A DNA stretch of 64,000 nt, from NCBI RefSeq assembly GCF_949987535.1, contig NC_080075.1, forward strand, positions 5,130,606 to 5,194,605, in the 5' to 3' direction. Of this stretch, positions 11,986-23,999 are shown piece by piece. Position numbers and translations under genes: made by a program. The notes under the pieces are model-generated. The model was given only the letters and a program-made list of their open reading frames with translations. It searched no databases and had not been told where the DNA came from. Positions within the stretch are counted from its first letter, which is position 1; every line of letters starts with the position of its first letter. The DNA is from Balaenoptera acutorostrata (lineage: Eukaryota > Chordata > Mammalia > Artiodactyla > Balaenopteridae).

Positions 11986-12283
11986 GAGATACGTAAATGG
12001 GATGGCAGGCTGGAGTCCAGGCTCCCCTGGCAACCGGCAGACAACTTGGCTTTCTGAGATGCTCGCCCAGCAGGGAAGGACAGGCAGGTCTGATGAGTCT
12101 AGTATCTCACTCAATAGTTAGAGATTCTCATTATGAATAAATAACCTGGCTTCTGACTTCAAGTGTGGGTCTCCTCCACTTGGTGAATCCACCCCGGATA
12201 TCTTGGATTATTTTCAAATGCTTTCTCCCCCAGTACTATCCATTTCGGCATAAAGTCCTCATGATAAAATATTGTGTGCCACG

Positions 12284-12500
12284 ATGAACAACAAGGTCCT
12301 ACTATTGATATATAGCACAGGGAACGATAGTCAATATCCTGGGATAGACCATAATGGAAAAGAATTTAAAAAACAATGTATATATGTGTATTACTAGGTC
12401 ACTTTGCTGTACAGCAGAAATTAACGCAACGTAAATCAACTGTATTCCAATAAAATAAATAAATTAAAATTTAAAAAAGAAAAAATAAAGAAAATTATGA
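12284..12500 (+). mobile_element. L1 3' end fragment
   Basis: It holds tatatagcacagggaacgat and ctttgctgtacagcagaaat, and ends in A-rich sequence. Confidence 0.85.
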
Positions 12501-12589
12501 GTAACAACACTAAAAAAATTGTGTGCCAGGTGAATTAAATAATTAATTGTAAAAGGGAGAAAAATTAAAGAACAAAACAAAACATGTGT

Positions 12590-13270
12590 GCGTGTTCTTT
12601 GGTTAGGCACAATCTTGGAAAGCAAAATGTGAAACCCAGGGCAATAAAAGAATACGTTAGTAGGTTAGACTACATACACATTTAAAACTTTTACATATAG
12701 AAGACACATGACTTAAAAAAATTTAAGTGACAGAATGGGAGAAAATATTTGCTTTTTATGTAACATTCAAGTTTAGATAATTTAAAGTTTATCTAAAGCT
12801 TAAAATTTAGATAATTTAATGAGTTTCTACAAATCAATTAAAAAAGAAATAAAACAGCAACTGGTCTCAAAGAAAAATTGACAAGAAGCAATATTTGCAT
12901 ACAATAATTGGGACATACTGATAAAAAATTGCTCACTGTTTATAGGAAATTCAAATTTAACTGGTATCCTGTATTTTTTTTAAGTCTGGCAACCCTGAAA
13001 GGACATGAATTTCCAATTCATAGCGGAAGAAACAGTAATGATCCACAATCTTTGAAAAGATGCTGAATATCATCATGCAGATTATAGCAACCATGTGTCA
13101 TCCTTTTTTGCTCATTCGATGGGAAAACATTAAGAAAGCAATGCCCCTTGTTGACAGTGATACAAGGAAATATGCACTTAATACACCGTGTATGGAAATG
13201 CAAGCCCATAAAGATTTCTGGAAAATCTTGGCAGCTGTACACATAAAAACTAAAATTAAGGTTTAATATA
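12590..13270 (+). mobile_element. Old L1 (L1M-like) ORF2 remnant
   Basis: The A-rich, L1 ORF2-like wording includes aacccagggcaataaaag, gagaaaatatttgcttttta and ttgaaaagatgctgaatatc. It is strongly decayed, and the right boundary is uncertain. Confidence 0.55.
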
Positions 13271-13453
13271 TTTGGTAAAATGAGAAGGGTCCTGAATGGC
13301 TCTACTGCAAGTTCCCCCTGCAATCTGACCCCACGGTAAGGTCCCCCAGCCCAATAACCCTCCTAACCAAGGGACCAGGCACAGTGCTTGTATATCCCTG
13401 TGTACTGGGGATCAGTTCCCTGACAGCCTGTGGAATTACTCAGAAGACTTTGA

Positions 13454-13825
13454 TGGGCTTCCCTGGTGGTACAGTGGTTAAGAATCTGCCTGCCAATGCA
13501 GGGGACATGGGTTCGAGCCCTGGTCTGGGAAGATTCCATATGCCGCGGAGCAACAAAGCCCGTGTGCCACAACTACTGAGCCTGCACTCTAGAGCCCGCA
13601 GGTTACAACTACTGAGCCCGCGTGCCACAACTACTGAGGCCCACATGCCTAGGGCCGTGCTCCGCAACAAGAGAAGCCACTGCAATGAGAAGCACATGCA
13701 CCGCAACGAAGAGTAGCCCCTGCTCACTGCAACTAGAGAAAGCCCGCACGCAGCAATGAAGACTCAATGCAGCCAAAAATAAAGAAATAAAATAAATAAA
13801 TTTTTTAAAAAGGGATTTAAAAAAA
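13454..13825 (+). mobile_element. CHR-type SINE
   Basis: A full-length copy with a 10-bp duplication aagactttga (13444-13453 and 13826-13835). Confidence 0.95.
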
Positions 13826-13835
13826 AAGACTTTGA

Positions 13836-13948
13836 AAAAGAATAGATACATGTATATACATAACTGAATCACTTTGCTGTACATCTGAAACTAATACAAC
13901 ATTGTTAATCAACTATGCTCCAATATAAAATAAACATTGAAAAAAAAG
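13836..13948 (+). mobile_element. L1 3' end fragment
   Basis: It has ctttgctgtacatctgaaac and gttaatcaactatgctccaa, followed by A-rich sequence. Confidence 0.82.
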
Positions 13949-14319
13949 AGAGCAGGGGACCTCGTCTCATTCATCATCATTGCCACCCAAGCAGTTAGCA
14001 CTGTGCCCAGAACACAATAGGTACCAAATGAAAGTTTGTTAAATATAAAAATAATAAGCCAATCACATCATCCCCTAGGAACCAGGAGGTACCCCATCCT
14101 TCTACTAGTTCCTCCCGCAGTCCCTGAGAGCTCACTCTGTTCCCCAGTGCAGCACCCGTGTGGCCCTGCATGGTGTGCGGTGGTCCCCTACCCCGGGCTG
14201 TGAGTATAGGTGACAAACACACTTGTCATTAGTCTCATCTGTTTAGCGTTGGTGTCACTCCATAACCTTCTGGTGGGAATCCCTCCTTCATCATTTGAAT
14301 GAAGAGGAGGTGATTATAG

Positions 14320-14835
14320 CAGCATCTCTCAAATTTTAAAGTATACCTACTTTTTAACCCAGAAATTTCACTTCCAAGAATATATCCTATACAAAGACTC
14401 ACAAGTGCGAAAAGAGATGCACGCAGAAACAAGAATACTTATCGCAACACTGTTTTTTAAAGTGAAAAATTGACAACCACCTGAATATTCATCCATCAAG
14501 AACTGGTTAAATAAATCTTTATAAACGTAATCTATGAAATACTCTGCAACAGTGGAAAAGACCTAGAAAGAAATCCAAGATTTGTTACATCTAAGCAGTA
14601 CATATGATTTAATGCCACCCACTTTATGTAGAATGATGTATCAATACATCTCTATCTGCGTACGTATATGCATGTGTCCATGATAAAAATGGGGAGGGAA
14701 AAGCAAACTGGATCCAAGGGGGAGGGAAGAGGGTCAGGGGGAGGCTTTTGTGTTTTATGCTGTATGATTTTGTACTATTTAAGTCTTTTACACTGAAAAT
14801 GCATTCTAGTATTACTTATGTGACGTGATATAAAT
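14320..14835 (+). mobile_element. Old L1 (L1M-like) 3' region
   Basis: ORF2 C-terminal and 3' UTR wording is seen: acccagaaatttcacttcca, gaactggttaaataaa, tttgtactatttaagtcttt. Confidence 0.75.
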
Positions 14836-15558
14836 GTAAGAATAAGAAAAGTACATCAAAGTTTATATAAAATCATATAGACTAACTCCTGGTGGAGGTT
14901 TGCAATAATGTAAGGAAACTGGGCAATGCAGCAGCCAATCTGGAATATTTCAGCACCTCTAGCCAAAGACATCTCTGGGCCTTAATGCTCTGTGCTGATC
15001 TGGCCTGTAAACCCTTCTCGGCCTCTCTCTGGAAGGACTCCTAAGCAAAGCTGCTCTATCACATTCTCCTTGGGAGTCACGCAATTGAGACTGATATACA
15101 AGCCAATGCATCTGTGCAAATCCTCCGTCATCTCTCTCCCTACCCCTATCTTTTATTTAACTTCATTATCTAAAACAGAGCTTAAAAAAAAAAGCATATA
15201 AAGGGAAGGAGGGTGAGGTCCCCTGACTAAGAGTAAATAAAAGTACAAGTACTGCTTGTCCTAGTGTGAAAACCCAGAATAGCCTTTCGCCACGGTTTCT
15301 GCTTGCTCAGTGAAACACCGAATTCACTAAAGAATCACACTTCCTCTCTCCTGCTTCTCCTTTAAAGAAGCCAGTGGATGGCAAACAGCGTAGTGAGCAA
15401 GCGTGGGCGCCGTGCAGATCCCAAAGGCAGTGGCCAGACCTGGGGCCACACTGCCCTGGCCCATCCCTGTCCTGCTGAGGCCCAGGCCTGCCCGGCCTTC
15501 TCCACCCCGCAGGCCTCTTGTCTCCCTGGGGACGGTGGGGGGGGGGGCCGCATCTCAC

Positions 15559-16022
15559 CACGCTGATGCCGTCATTGAGGAGGGCCTCCCCGAAGATCAT
15601 CATGGACAGCTGCTCATTCACCCGCGCCTCTTCGAACACGGCCAGCACGGCCACGGGGTCCACGGCCGAGATCAGGCTCCCGAACAGCAGGTTCTGAAGC
15701 AGGTTGACGTCGCTCAGGCCAAAGGCCTGGACCTGGCAGATGAGGTAGAGCGAGAGGCCAATGCCGAAGGCATTGATCAGGGCCCCCAGCCCTGCCCACC
15801 ACAGGATGGAGCCGATGTTCTCGAAGAAGGGCCGGGTGGGCATGAAGTACCCGCCCTCCAGGACGATGGGCGGAAGGAGGTACAGGAAGTAGATGCTCGA
15901 ATCCATGACCGGAGGCGACTTGTGGTCGGTGCCGAAGATGATGGTGCCCACCAGGGCCCCGACGAGGACGAGCAGGCAGCTCTCAGGCATGAGGCCCGGC
16001 AGCCGGTGGTAGACGTGGAAGC
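15559..16022 (-). CDS. SLC9A4: SLC9A4 exon 2: membrane core of Na+/H+ exchanger
   Basis: The 464-bp exon has acceptor gctctccgcag and donor gtgagatg. It encodes 154 residues from [20 protein letters not shown] to [11 protein letters not shown] and covers several transmembrane helices of the antiporter. Visible hallmarks are [18 protein letters not shown] (the amiloride-sensitivity region in the NHE family), [20 protein letters not shown] with the conserved DP, and FGEALLND, whose acidic residues correspond to the transport-essential Glu and Asp of NHE1. The exon length equals the human one as recalled. A run of 11 C residues on the coding strand lies 11 bases into the following intron (15547-15537). 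Confidence 0.97.
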
Positions 16023-16449
16023 CTGCGGAGAGCAGAGAACCACGTTCAGATGTTGGCAGAGAACCCGGCTCTGGCCCCCAGGACACCAGGGGAGGGGTGT
16101 GCAAGAGGCCTTGCAAAGCCATACAGATGGCGGCATCTCCGGGCCCAGCCCCAGCGACCATCTGTGGCAGCAGCTGCAAGTGCGGCTGCGGCCTGATGTG
16201 ATGAAGTGCTTCCCATGCTCAGTGCAGGTTCCCGCATCTTCTCAGCCAGCCGCGCCCTCCTGCTTCCTCCTTCCTGTTTTCCCCATCCCGAGGGATCTGA
16301 GCGGTGGAACTCTTCTGCTCTCATGCAAAACCCACCTTTGAAGCTCCTGCAAGAGTCTACCACAGTGACCTAAACCCCAGCTCCTTCCAAGCTTACCTTA
16401 CCTCACTTCCTTCTCCACCACAAACAAATGAATAAAAATGAAAAGTCTT

Positions 16450-17458
16450 TATTTTGTTTCCTTTATTTAACCAATGGCATTGCCACCCAGTCAGCCACTT
16501 GAGAGGAAATCAAATCGCATTCTTATGGGGACCCCATCACCTCTGCCCCTTCGTGCAGTTGGCAACCTATTTCATCAGTTATGTCTCCCACTGGCTGCCC
16601 CGGAAGTCCGTCTCCTCCTGTTCACTCCTGCAGCCGCTGCCTTCACTGAGGACCTCCCCGCTTCTCGTCCTACTTACTGCGGTGTCTTCCTGATCTCCTC
16701 CCTCTCCCTCCCCGTCCCGGTCTATTCCACATCCTGCTGTCAGATGACTATTCTACACCATATTAATCTGATTGTTCAATTCCCCACCTAAGACTCTGAA
16801 GGCACACAAAGCGTCTCACGGAATTTAAACTGAGAATATTTGTTAAGCATCCCTGTGACAAGAACAACCCACTGTAAGTCCTGTGAGGTGGGGGACCAAA
16901 CACGTTTTCTACAATTCCAACTATTGATGAAATTTTAGAAACGTTCTTAACAAATAAGAAGATAAAGCCAATATAATGTATAAGTATACAGAGAAGTGTA
17001 TATTGAATATATCAGCAAATATGACAAGAGATTCAGGCACAGCAGGCCACCTGGGACTCTCCCCGAGTCCGTATCCCACACACCCTGCACTATCTTCATG
17101 CATCTTACATTATAGCCAAGCTCACGCCTTTTCATCCAGGAGGCCTCCTTTCTTGTCTTTATGTATTATTATTGTTGCCGGCATTGTCCTTCTCTCCACC
17201 CTATTTTGGTCCTGCTCAATCTTTGAGGTTAAGCTTTTCCCAATCTCTTCCCAAGGAAATAACATGTCCTCCTTTACATTAGTGTAACATTTTATCTGTA
17301 CCTGTTTAACAACGATCCCTTTCTACCATTTTTGGTCCATGACTTTTCTCCCCTGCTAAGCTCTAAGCTTCTCAAACTCAGGCAGAATGGTACACATCTT
17401 TATACCTCCCCAAAGCGCTTAGCAAGATGCCTTGTCCATAACAGCATGTCTAATTGCT
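16450..17458 (+). repeat. L2-like LINE relics in SLC9A4 intron 1
   Basis: Pyrimidine-rich text typical of L2 3' regions is seen in two patches (about 16480-16800 and 17110-17458). Example words are ccacctaagactctgaaggc and gctctaagcttctcaaactc. Divergence is high, so boundaries are approximate. Confidence 0.45.
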
Positions 17459-17477
17459 AAAAGAATCTTAAGTGTAT

Positions 17478-17783
17478 TGGGCTTCCCTGGTGGCGCAGTG
17501 GTTGAGAATCCGCCTGCCAATGCAGGGGACACGGGTTCGAACCCTGGTCTGGGAAGATCCCACATGCCGCGGAGCAACTGGGCCCGTGAGCCACAACTAC
17601 TGAGCCTGCGCGTCTGGAGCCTGTGCTCCGCAACAAGAGAGGCCGCGATAGTGAGAGGCCCGCGCACCGCGATGAAGAGTGGTCCCACTTGCCACAACTA
17701 GAGAAAGCCCTCGCACAGAAACGAAGACCCAACACAGCCATAAATAAATAAATAAACCCAAAGTTAAAAAAAAAAAAAAAAAA
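17478..17783 (+). mobile_element. CHR SINE, young-looking copy
   Basis: A near-consensus head and body, a pure poly(A) of about 20 bases, and a perfect 17-bp duplication aagaatcttaagtgtat (17461-17477 and 17784-17800). It shares subfamily marks with the copy at 59062. Confidence 0.97.
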
Positions 17784-18047
17784 AAGAATCTTAAGTGTAT
17801 AAATGAATGAATGAACAGGTCAGCTGTTCATCAGAGAAGCTCTTGCATGGGAAGGAGAAGTTGAACAGGTTTTGGAGAATGAGTGGGACTTATATAGTTG
17901 GACAACAGAGGGAAGGCATTTTAGGAGGGGAGAACTCCAGGAGAAAGAGGGGGAGAGACAGGGATGGCCCAGCCAGATATTTTTGACATTCACTGAGGAG
18001 ATTCATCTGGCCAGAGCAAATTTTAATTGGGAAGAGTACTGATTTTT

Positions 18048-18599
18048 TAAAAACAATTTTATTGGAGTATAGTTGCTTTACAATGTTGTGTTAGTTTCTG
18101 CTGTACAGCAAAGTGAATCAGCTATACGTATACATATATCCCCTCTTTTTTGGATTTCCTTCCCATTTAGGTCACCACAGAGCACTGAGTACTGTTCCCT
18201 GTGCTATACAGCAGGTTCTCATTAGTTATCTATTTTACACATAATAACAATAGTGTATATATGTCAGTCCCAATCTCCCAATTCCTCCCACCACCTCCTT
18301 CCCCCTTGGTATCCATACATTTTTTCTCTATGTCTGTGTCTCTATTTCTGTTTTGTAAATAAGATCGTCTATACCAATTTTTTCAGATTCCACATATATG
18401 CATTAATATAAATTTGTTTTTCTCTTGCTGACTTACTTCGCTCTGTATGAGAGACTCTAGGTCCATCCATGTCTCTACAAATGACCCGATTTCATTCCTT
18501 TTTATGGCTGAGTAATATTCCATTGCATATATGTACCACATCTTCTTTATCCATTCCTCTGTTGATGGACATTTAGGTTGTTTCCATGTCCTGGCTATT
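18048..18599 (-). mobile_element. 5'-truncated L1 insertion
   Basis: It includes the L1 3' UTR and the end of ORF2; the minus strand encodes the ORF2 C-terminal motif MEYYSAIKRNE. A 16-bp duplication with one mismatch (gaagagtactgatttt / gaagtgtactgatttt) brackets it. Confidence 0.95.
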
Positions 18600-21418
18600 G
18601 GAAGTGTACTGATTTTGAGCCAAGCAATGGAGGGCCTGAAATTCAAGGCTAAGGAGGTAGGCTCCCTCCCATAGGCCTTGGGGCCATGGAATGTCTCCTT
18701 AGGAAGTTTTAGGTTCAGCCATCCAAAGAACACGTGGGTTTCCCTGACCACAGCTTTGAACTTCTCCATCCACCATCAGCAGGCAGGTTAATACAATGGA
18801 GTATCAAGAGACATTATTCCAAACCACTCAGCCCACTGGCTTCAAGACCAGCTTAAGGCCTCCTTCTAAAGTCCTACTCTCTCCATTTCCTAATAACAGC
18901 TTCCTTCTTCTCCTCTCTCCTCTTCCTTCTTCAGTTAGTGCTTATTTTAACCACACTTAACTTTTTAAATATGTAAAGTAGGCGGAAGAGCCCATAGTGT
19001 GATTTTCTCAGGCCCTGTGTCTCCCCAGTCTGGTCCTGCTTCCAGGGATCTAGTTTCCTGAAATGGATCCAATGTCACCTGCCTGAAGCCGAGTTGCATC
19101 TACACAGTGATAGCAGGAAGAGGGTTTAACCTGTAAGCAGGGCCCTTTAAGGGAAATGCTATGTGAATTTCACATTTCAAAATTCTTCTCCCCTTCCATA
19201 ATGGACAATAGAGTCAGTCACTTTGAGGTTCTAGTTCCCTGGCCTGAAACTTAAAAGGCCACGAAGGCCAGCCTGAAAGTCAAAGATGGCCCTGTCGGAG
19301 CACCTATAAGGCAGTGCTAGATTCACCCATCTTCCCCCTTGAGGCTGGGGACCACAATCATTCCTACACCTTGCCTGGGTGCTCAATAAATGTGTCTTGA
19401 TAGAATGATGGAATAAATGAATACTAGTGATTATTAATTATATTTTGATTCAAGATTTATAATATAGAATCTAAAAAAGCTATATGGTTTCCTTAAGTGT
19501 TAAAGTTTTATATCATTATTATTATTTTTCTGCCCCAGGTGAACAAGCTACCATATATAACGCTACAAGACCAGTACTTGGATCACAGTATATATTCAGT
19601 AAATTTGATCCTCTTTTCATGTACAATATAAAAATAATCTGAATTCTTAAAGTCCAGTAAATATGAAATTGTGCTTGAATAAGCATGATCCAACTGATAA
19701 CCTACTTCAGTTATTTTCTTTTTCTAAAGTATGTTGAGTTGCATCCACGTGAAAATCAAGAAGATTTAAACAGCAATTCTATGAACAATAGCGTCCTTAC
19801 AGGATTCTGAACTTGTAGTTGTAGTCTGGGCACACACAACACCTCTAAAGGACAATCTGTATATTATGCTAATATAAAACATATACTTTGCGCCTTGAGA
19901 GGTTCACTGATATAGAATAGAAGCCTCTTTCCATTAGAAAATTCTTATTTGTACCAAAAAGAGATCTCAGAAATAATTTCACAGATGAATGAACTGAGAT
20001 GAAGAAAGACAGAGCTAGTCAGTGGAATCAGCTAGTTTCCTGATTCCAGGCCAACTTCACCCATTACTGTGAAAAGGAAGGGAGTGGGCGGGGTCAGAAT
20101 CTCTGGCATTTTGACAAAGAAAAACTCAAGATCACATAAGACCAACTTGAACGTTCTCAGTATCCACGTGGTTGCATGAAAGGTGTTAGACCCCTAGCTC
20201 TGAACTGAGAATATCATCCCTTTGGAAACCCATTTTTACTTGAGCCCTTCTCAGAAATAATGTGCAACCCTCTGTGTCATTTAGTCATTTGATAAACTGC
20301 ACAAGAGTTCTTCAAACTAAGAATTTCATTCTATCTTCACATCTTACGAGCTCAAAATGAACGGCAGTTATGACGGGCACCTAATGAATATGCCAGCACC
20401 CCCCAACATCCATGGGCAGGGAGTTAGATGAAAAGACAGAGCCCAGCATCCTGATGCCAAGGAGTTAACTGCCCGATTTCATGGCTCACCCCATATTTCA
20501 CAGCTGTTCCAGAGGAAACATATAAACAAGCACTAACATGATTCATAGAGTCTATCTCAATGAGGCAATCTTATCTACTCAAATAACAAAGTTCATAACT
20601 AAAGCAAAGGAGACATTATGCTTGACAATTGAGATATTCGTATCAGTTTTCCACTCTGGAATAAGCTGTTTCTAAGGAGACAAGGGGGTGAACTTGGAGA
20701 TTAAATCGTCACAGAGTGGAAACCATCACCTTGGTTTGGGCACAAAGAACCCTGGTTAGAATTTCGTCTATTAACTTGAATCCACTTTATGTCACAGAGG
20801 AAACCAGGTGTGCTCTACTGGCTCCACTCGACTCAGGTGTAAACAAAGATTTTACTGACAGATACCATCTCTGTTCCACCATATCCCATCACTGAGTGAT
20901 AGGAGTTGCTTCTGGTTGCCTTGTTTCTTGCTTTCTGTCAATTTGCAAGGAGCACATGCCACTTTTAAAGAATAAACAATGGGCGTCGTTGATGAAGCCC
21001 ATGGTTCCATGGCCAAGAATGAAAGAAGCACATTTTACAGAAGAATCATTATATGGTTCCTGAAATTTCCAATGGGTGACATTCCAAGCTCGACATACTT
21101 TACTCTGTATTTCTTAAAGCATAGAACCCGAGATTTTTATATGCCAAATAATGTCACATGGCTGTCACCCTGAAAGGAGAGGAAATCAAAACAACCGAAA
21201 GCCCAAAAGTAGGCTCTTAAATTTCAAAACACAACCTGAAGTATTAAATGGCTTGACAAAAATCAGTTATGACTTTCCCTTCACTTAGGAATAGAATTTT
21301 TTATGTAATAGCCCCAAGAGTTAAAATCCAGTTAATTCACCATCTACAAGGCATTTTCACACACCTTATCTCACGTGGAAAACAACTCCCAAAACCAGGT
21401 AGATGTTTGGGACCTTAC
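18600..21418. other. SLC9A4 intron 1, mostly unassigned
   Basis: No exon is seen. A probable L2 3' end lies at about 19310-19430 (gggtgctcaataaatgtgtc). Confidence 0.5.
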
Positions 21419-21674
21419 CTATTTTTGCAAGGGATGCTAGGAGTATCCAGAGGGTGACCTCGTAAGGAATTTGCACATAATTATAATCCAGTGCGAAAAC
21501 AGATACCGTCTCAGCTGGCTCAGAGCCGGCAGCAGCAAACCGAACATTAAGCTCAGGCTGGGCAGAGGAATTTGTGGATTCATTCAAATCAGAAGATGCT
21601 CCACCACACCTGAGGGCCACTAGCAAGAACAACCAATTCCAAGGACCGAAAGGCACAAGCATCTGAAAACCCAT
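21419..21674 (-). CDS. SLC9A4: SLC9A4 exon 1 coding part: N-terminus of Na+/H+ exchanger 4
   Basis: The start is ATG at 21674-21672. It is the first ATG in the frame and has a strong context (A at -3, G at +4: agcATGG). The exon encodes 85 residues plus one base. A hydrophobic N-terminal segment ([15 protein letters not shown]) serves as signal or first helix. An exposed loop with NES and NSS glycosylation sites follows, then a membrane segment beginning [15 protein letters not shown]. The donor is gtaaggtc. The sequence [19 protein letters not shown], completed by exon 2, is a family hallmark. The open frame continues 14 codons upstream, but only with a GTG, so the ATG is preferred. Confidence 0.96.
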
Positions 21675-21900
21675 GCTGCGGGCTTCTCTTACTGTGTGTG
21701 CCCTTGGGTGCTGCACTTCTGAAGTGAGGAGGGTTTCCAGAGAGCGGCAACATCCACCTGGGTCACAGGTGAAATACGCACAGTCCGTGGGTCATTCCGG
21801 GAAGAGTCCGAGCACGTCATTGAGTTCTGAGTATAGATATTTTCAAATCACCTTTAAAGTATTTGTGTTCAGGCAACTCAGCCTCTGGCCCCAACGCATC
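21675..21900 (-). promoter_or_regulatory. SLC9A4: Probable SLC9A4 5' UTR and proximal promoter
   Basis: This stretch lies directly upstream of the SLC9A4 start codon. It holds no recognised repeat and is not CpG-rich. On the minus strand there is a TGACGT core (in caatgacgtgctc, near 21815) resembling a half cAMP-response element, and an AT-rich patch (aaaatatcta) about 160 bases before the ATG. The transcription start cannot be fixed from sequence alone. Confidence 0.4.
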
Positions 21901-22295
21901 TAGTCATTCAATAGAGTTGAGAAAGCCCAGGGAACTACCTGTGCGACCTTCATCCGATCGTGATTTGAAGAGCAATTTGTGAAGCAAAAATACTTCTTCA
22001 TTCAAAGCTGTTTCCTCACCTCACTGCACACTGGTTTCACTTTGTGAGTGAAAATTAAAAAGGGCACCTCGGTGCTCATTCCAGATGTCACTAGAGCCCT
22101 TCTAACCAGGAAGAGAATCCTTCCCTCTTTTCCAGATCCTAGGAAAGGAGCTACCTGTTCTGCACCCACTCCTTCTCTCCTCCCCCTGCTAGCTCACTTG
22201 TTTTGAATGGCCGAGGCTGCAGGTAGCTCTTGAACTACACTTAATTATTTGCTCAGATTTGACTTTTGTAATGAAATGCTTTCCCTGAGTTCTCT

Positions 22296-22350
22296 GGGCG
22301 GGGGGGTGGGGGTGGGGTGGGGGTGGGGGTGGGGGTGGGGGGGTGGGGGT
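22296..22350 (+). repeat. G-rich (GGGGGT)n tract upstream of SLC9A4
   Basis: A 55-bp tract consists almost wholly of runs of 3-7 G separated by single T bases, and could form G-quadruplexes on the plus strand. It lies about 620 bp upstream of the SLC9A4 start codon, so the G-rich strand is the non-coding (template) strand for that gene. Confidence 0.9.
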
Positions 22351-22839
22351 GTTACACTGCTGACACCTAGTGGGCGGCCACAATACTACACCTTGGCCGG
22401 TTCAAGGATGAATGACCGTGTAATTCTCATCCAAACCAGGGCACTTCTGAAAGTACAGGAGACCTATTAATAATCATACCAGACCACAGCTGGAAACCAG
22501 AACAGTGCTGGAAAACTGTGTCATGTGGTCACTGTAAAAGAGGAAGGAGGAGGAGGAGGCAGCATAGAATATGTCCGGACAGTAATTCAAAACACGAAGC
22601 TCTAGCACTCCATAAACTTTACACAGTATTAAAAAAAAAGAACAAGCAGAGGAACAAGCTCCATGAAATACCTCTAAAAACCAGTTTTGAAAAATTCTGT
22701 GGTGCATCCAAACTTTTCATTTTAAAGAATCGTGTTATTACGGCCTATTTGTTCAAAAGAAGCAGTATAACGGACTGTTTAGGGAAGAATTTTAAGATGG
22801 ATGCCATGAATCTATTCCCATTTCCTCTACATCTGGCCA

Positions 22840-22998
22840 GATGACTGTAGCCAAGTCACTTATCTTTCAAAGCGTCCTTGTCTAAAAAGAGGGAACGGAA
22901 TAATATCTATCTCATCGAGTGGCTAGGATCATTAAATGAGATAAAGCAAGTAAAGTATCTGGCATATAACTGATGCTTAATAAATGTTAGTTTTTATT
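22840..22998 (+). repeat. MIR SINE relic
   Basis: Sense MIR words: gccaagtcacttatctttca, atcattaaatgagataaagc, tgcttaataaatgttag. Confidence 0.85.
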
Positions 22999-23579
22999 AT
23001 TAATCACATCTATTATTCTATCTGAGGATAAGAATTCCATTGCAATGACGAACAATGCTCAATAGCGAATGAGAATTATTATTCATAATCCATAGACTAT
23101 CTCAACACCTATTCCATATCAAACTGCAGGGTGATTTGCATCTTTTTTCGTCATTCATATTAGTGAATGTAGATGGTTCCCACTTCAGCCCCACACTCAG
23201 CGAAGATCACTGGAAAATTGAGGTGGAAAATGTTGAGGAAAGCCAGCTTCTAGATGTAACTTCTTAGTAAGGCAATAGAATGAAAAGCTCACATTTGGAT
23301 TTTTTTTCTTCTCTTTCCTTCTCAGTTTGCCTCTAAAATTGACCAGATCCAGTCACTAAAACGAGACTATCAGGTGAACCACAAGATGATGACTATACAG
23401 GGTCAATTTTTTTTTCAGAAAAGGTTACATGAATAGCCTTGTAATGGACAACTTCTTTATAATAGATATTTTATCTTTTTATTTGAATTTTATTTTATGT
23501 TTCTTCTAAAAAGAAATGAGAGAGAGAGAGAGCGTTTCCCATGGTGCTCTGTGGAAAGACAAAAACTAAGCATCAGGAA

Positions 23580-23690
23580 GCCTCTGTCCTCAGACATTAA
23601 TTATCTGACTGACTTTGAGAAAGTCACTTTACCTGTTTAAGCCTCAATTTTTTCATCTCTACAATGAAGATGCTATACCAGGTATCCTTT
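23580..23690 (+). repeat. MIR SINE relic
   Basis: Sense MIR words: gagaaagtcactttacctgt and gcctcaattttttcatctct. Confidence 0.8.
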
Positions 23691-23999
23691 TCCTGCTCTA
23701 AATTTCTGAATCTTTGTGAATACATGACAACATGTTTTAATCAATTGATAGCTGATGGTGTCAGAGAAGTGATGCCAATATAGGGAGGGTAATAGAAGAA
23801 AAACTAGAATTCTGTGGCATCCTGCTATCTTCTTCCAGGATGAGGTTTTCTCATCAACCTGGTCAACTCTTGGTATCACTTCCACCCATGCAGTAGTACT
23901 TTCACACAGCTGCCTGAATATTCTTTCTAAAGTGCCTTCTTAGTCCAGGTTCCCTACAAAACAGTGTAAGACAAAGATTACATGAATTCTGTAAACCAA

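Larger units (their letters stand above)
15559..21674 (-). other. SLC9A4: SLC9A4 gene, 5' part (partial locus)
   Basis: This is the start of the gene for sodium/hydrogen exchanger 4, a plasma-membrane antiporter swapping Na+ for H+, known chiefly from the basolateral membrane of gastric and renal epithelium. Two coding exons are seen (21674-21419 and 16022-15559), encoding the first 239 residues in one open frame (85, one split across the junction, and 153-154). They are joined in phase across a 5.4-kb intron. No exon 3 is detectable from 15558 down to 1, so intron 2 exceeds 15.5 kb and the remaining exons are off the left edge. The gene lies 19 kb downstream of IL18RAP on the same strand, which is the mammalian order. 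Confidence 0.95.

Noticed and set aside
1..15558. Search for SLC9A4 exon 3 and later exons
   Set aside because: No minus-strand frame encodes the expected continuation after [11 protein letters not shown], so these exons must lie left of the window.
15403..16341. Plus-strand open frame of 312 codons, the longest in the window
   Set aside because: It lies antisense to SLC9A4 exon 2. The GC-rich coding exon leaves few stops on the other strand, and the predicted protein resembles nothing known.
18383..18769. Minus-strand open frame of 128 codons with MEYYSAIKRNE
   Set aside because: It is the C-terminal tail of L1 ORF2 running into flanking DNA, so it is part of a dead L1 and not a host gene.
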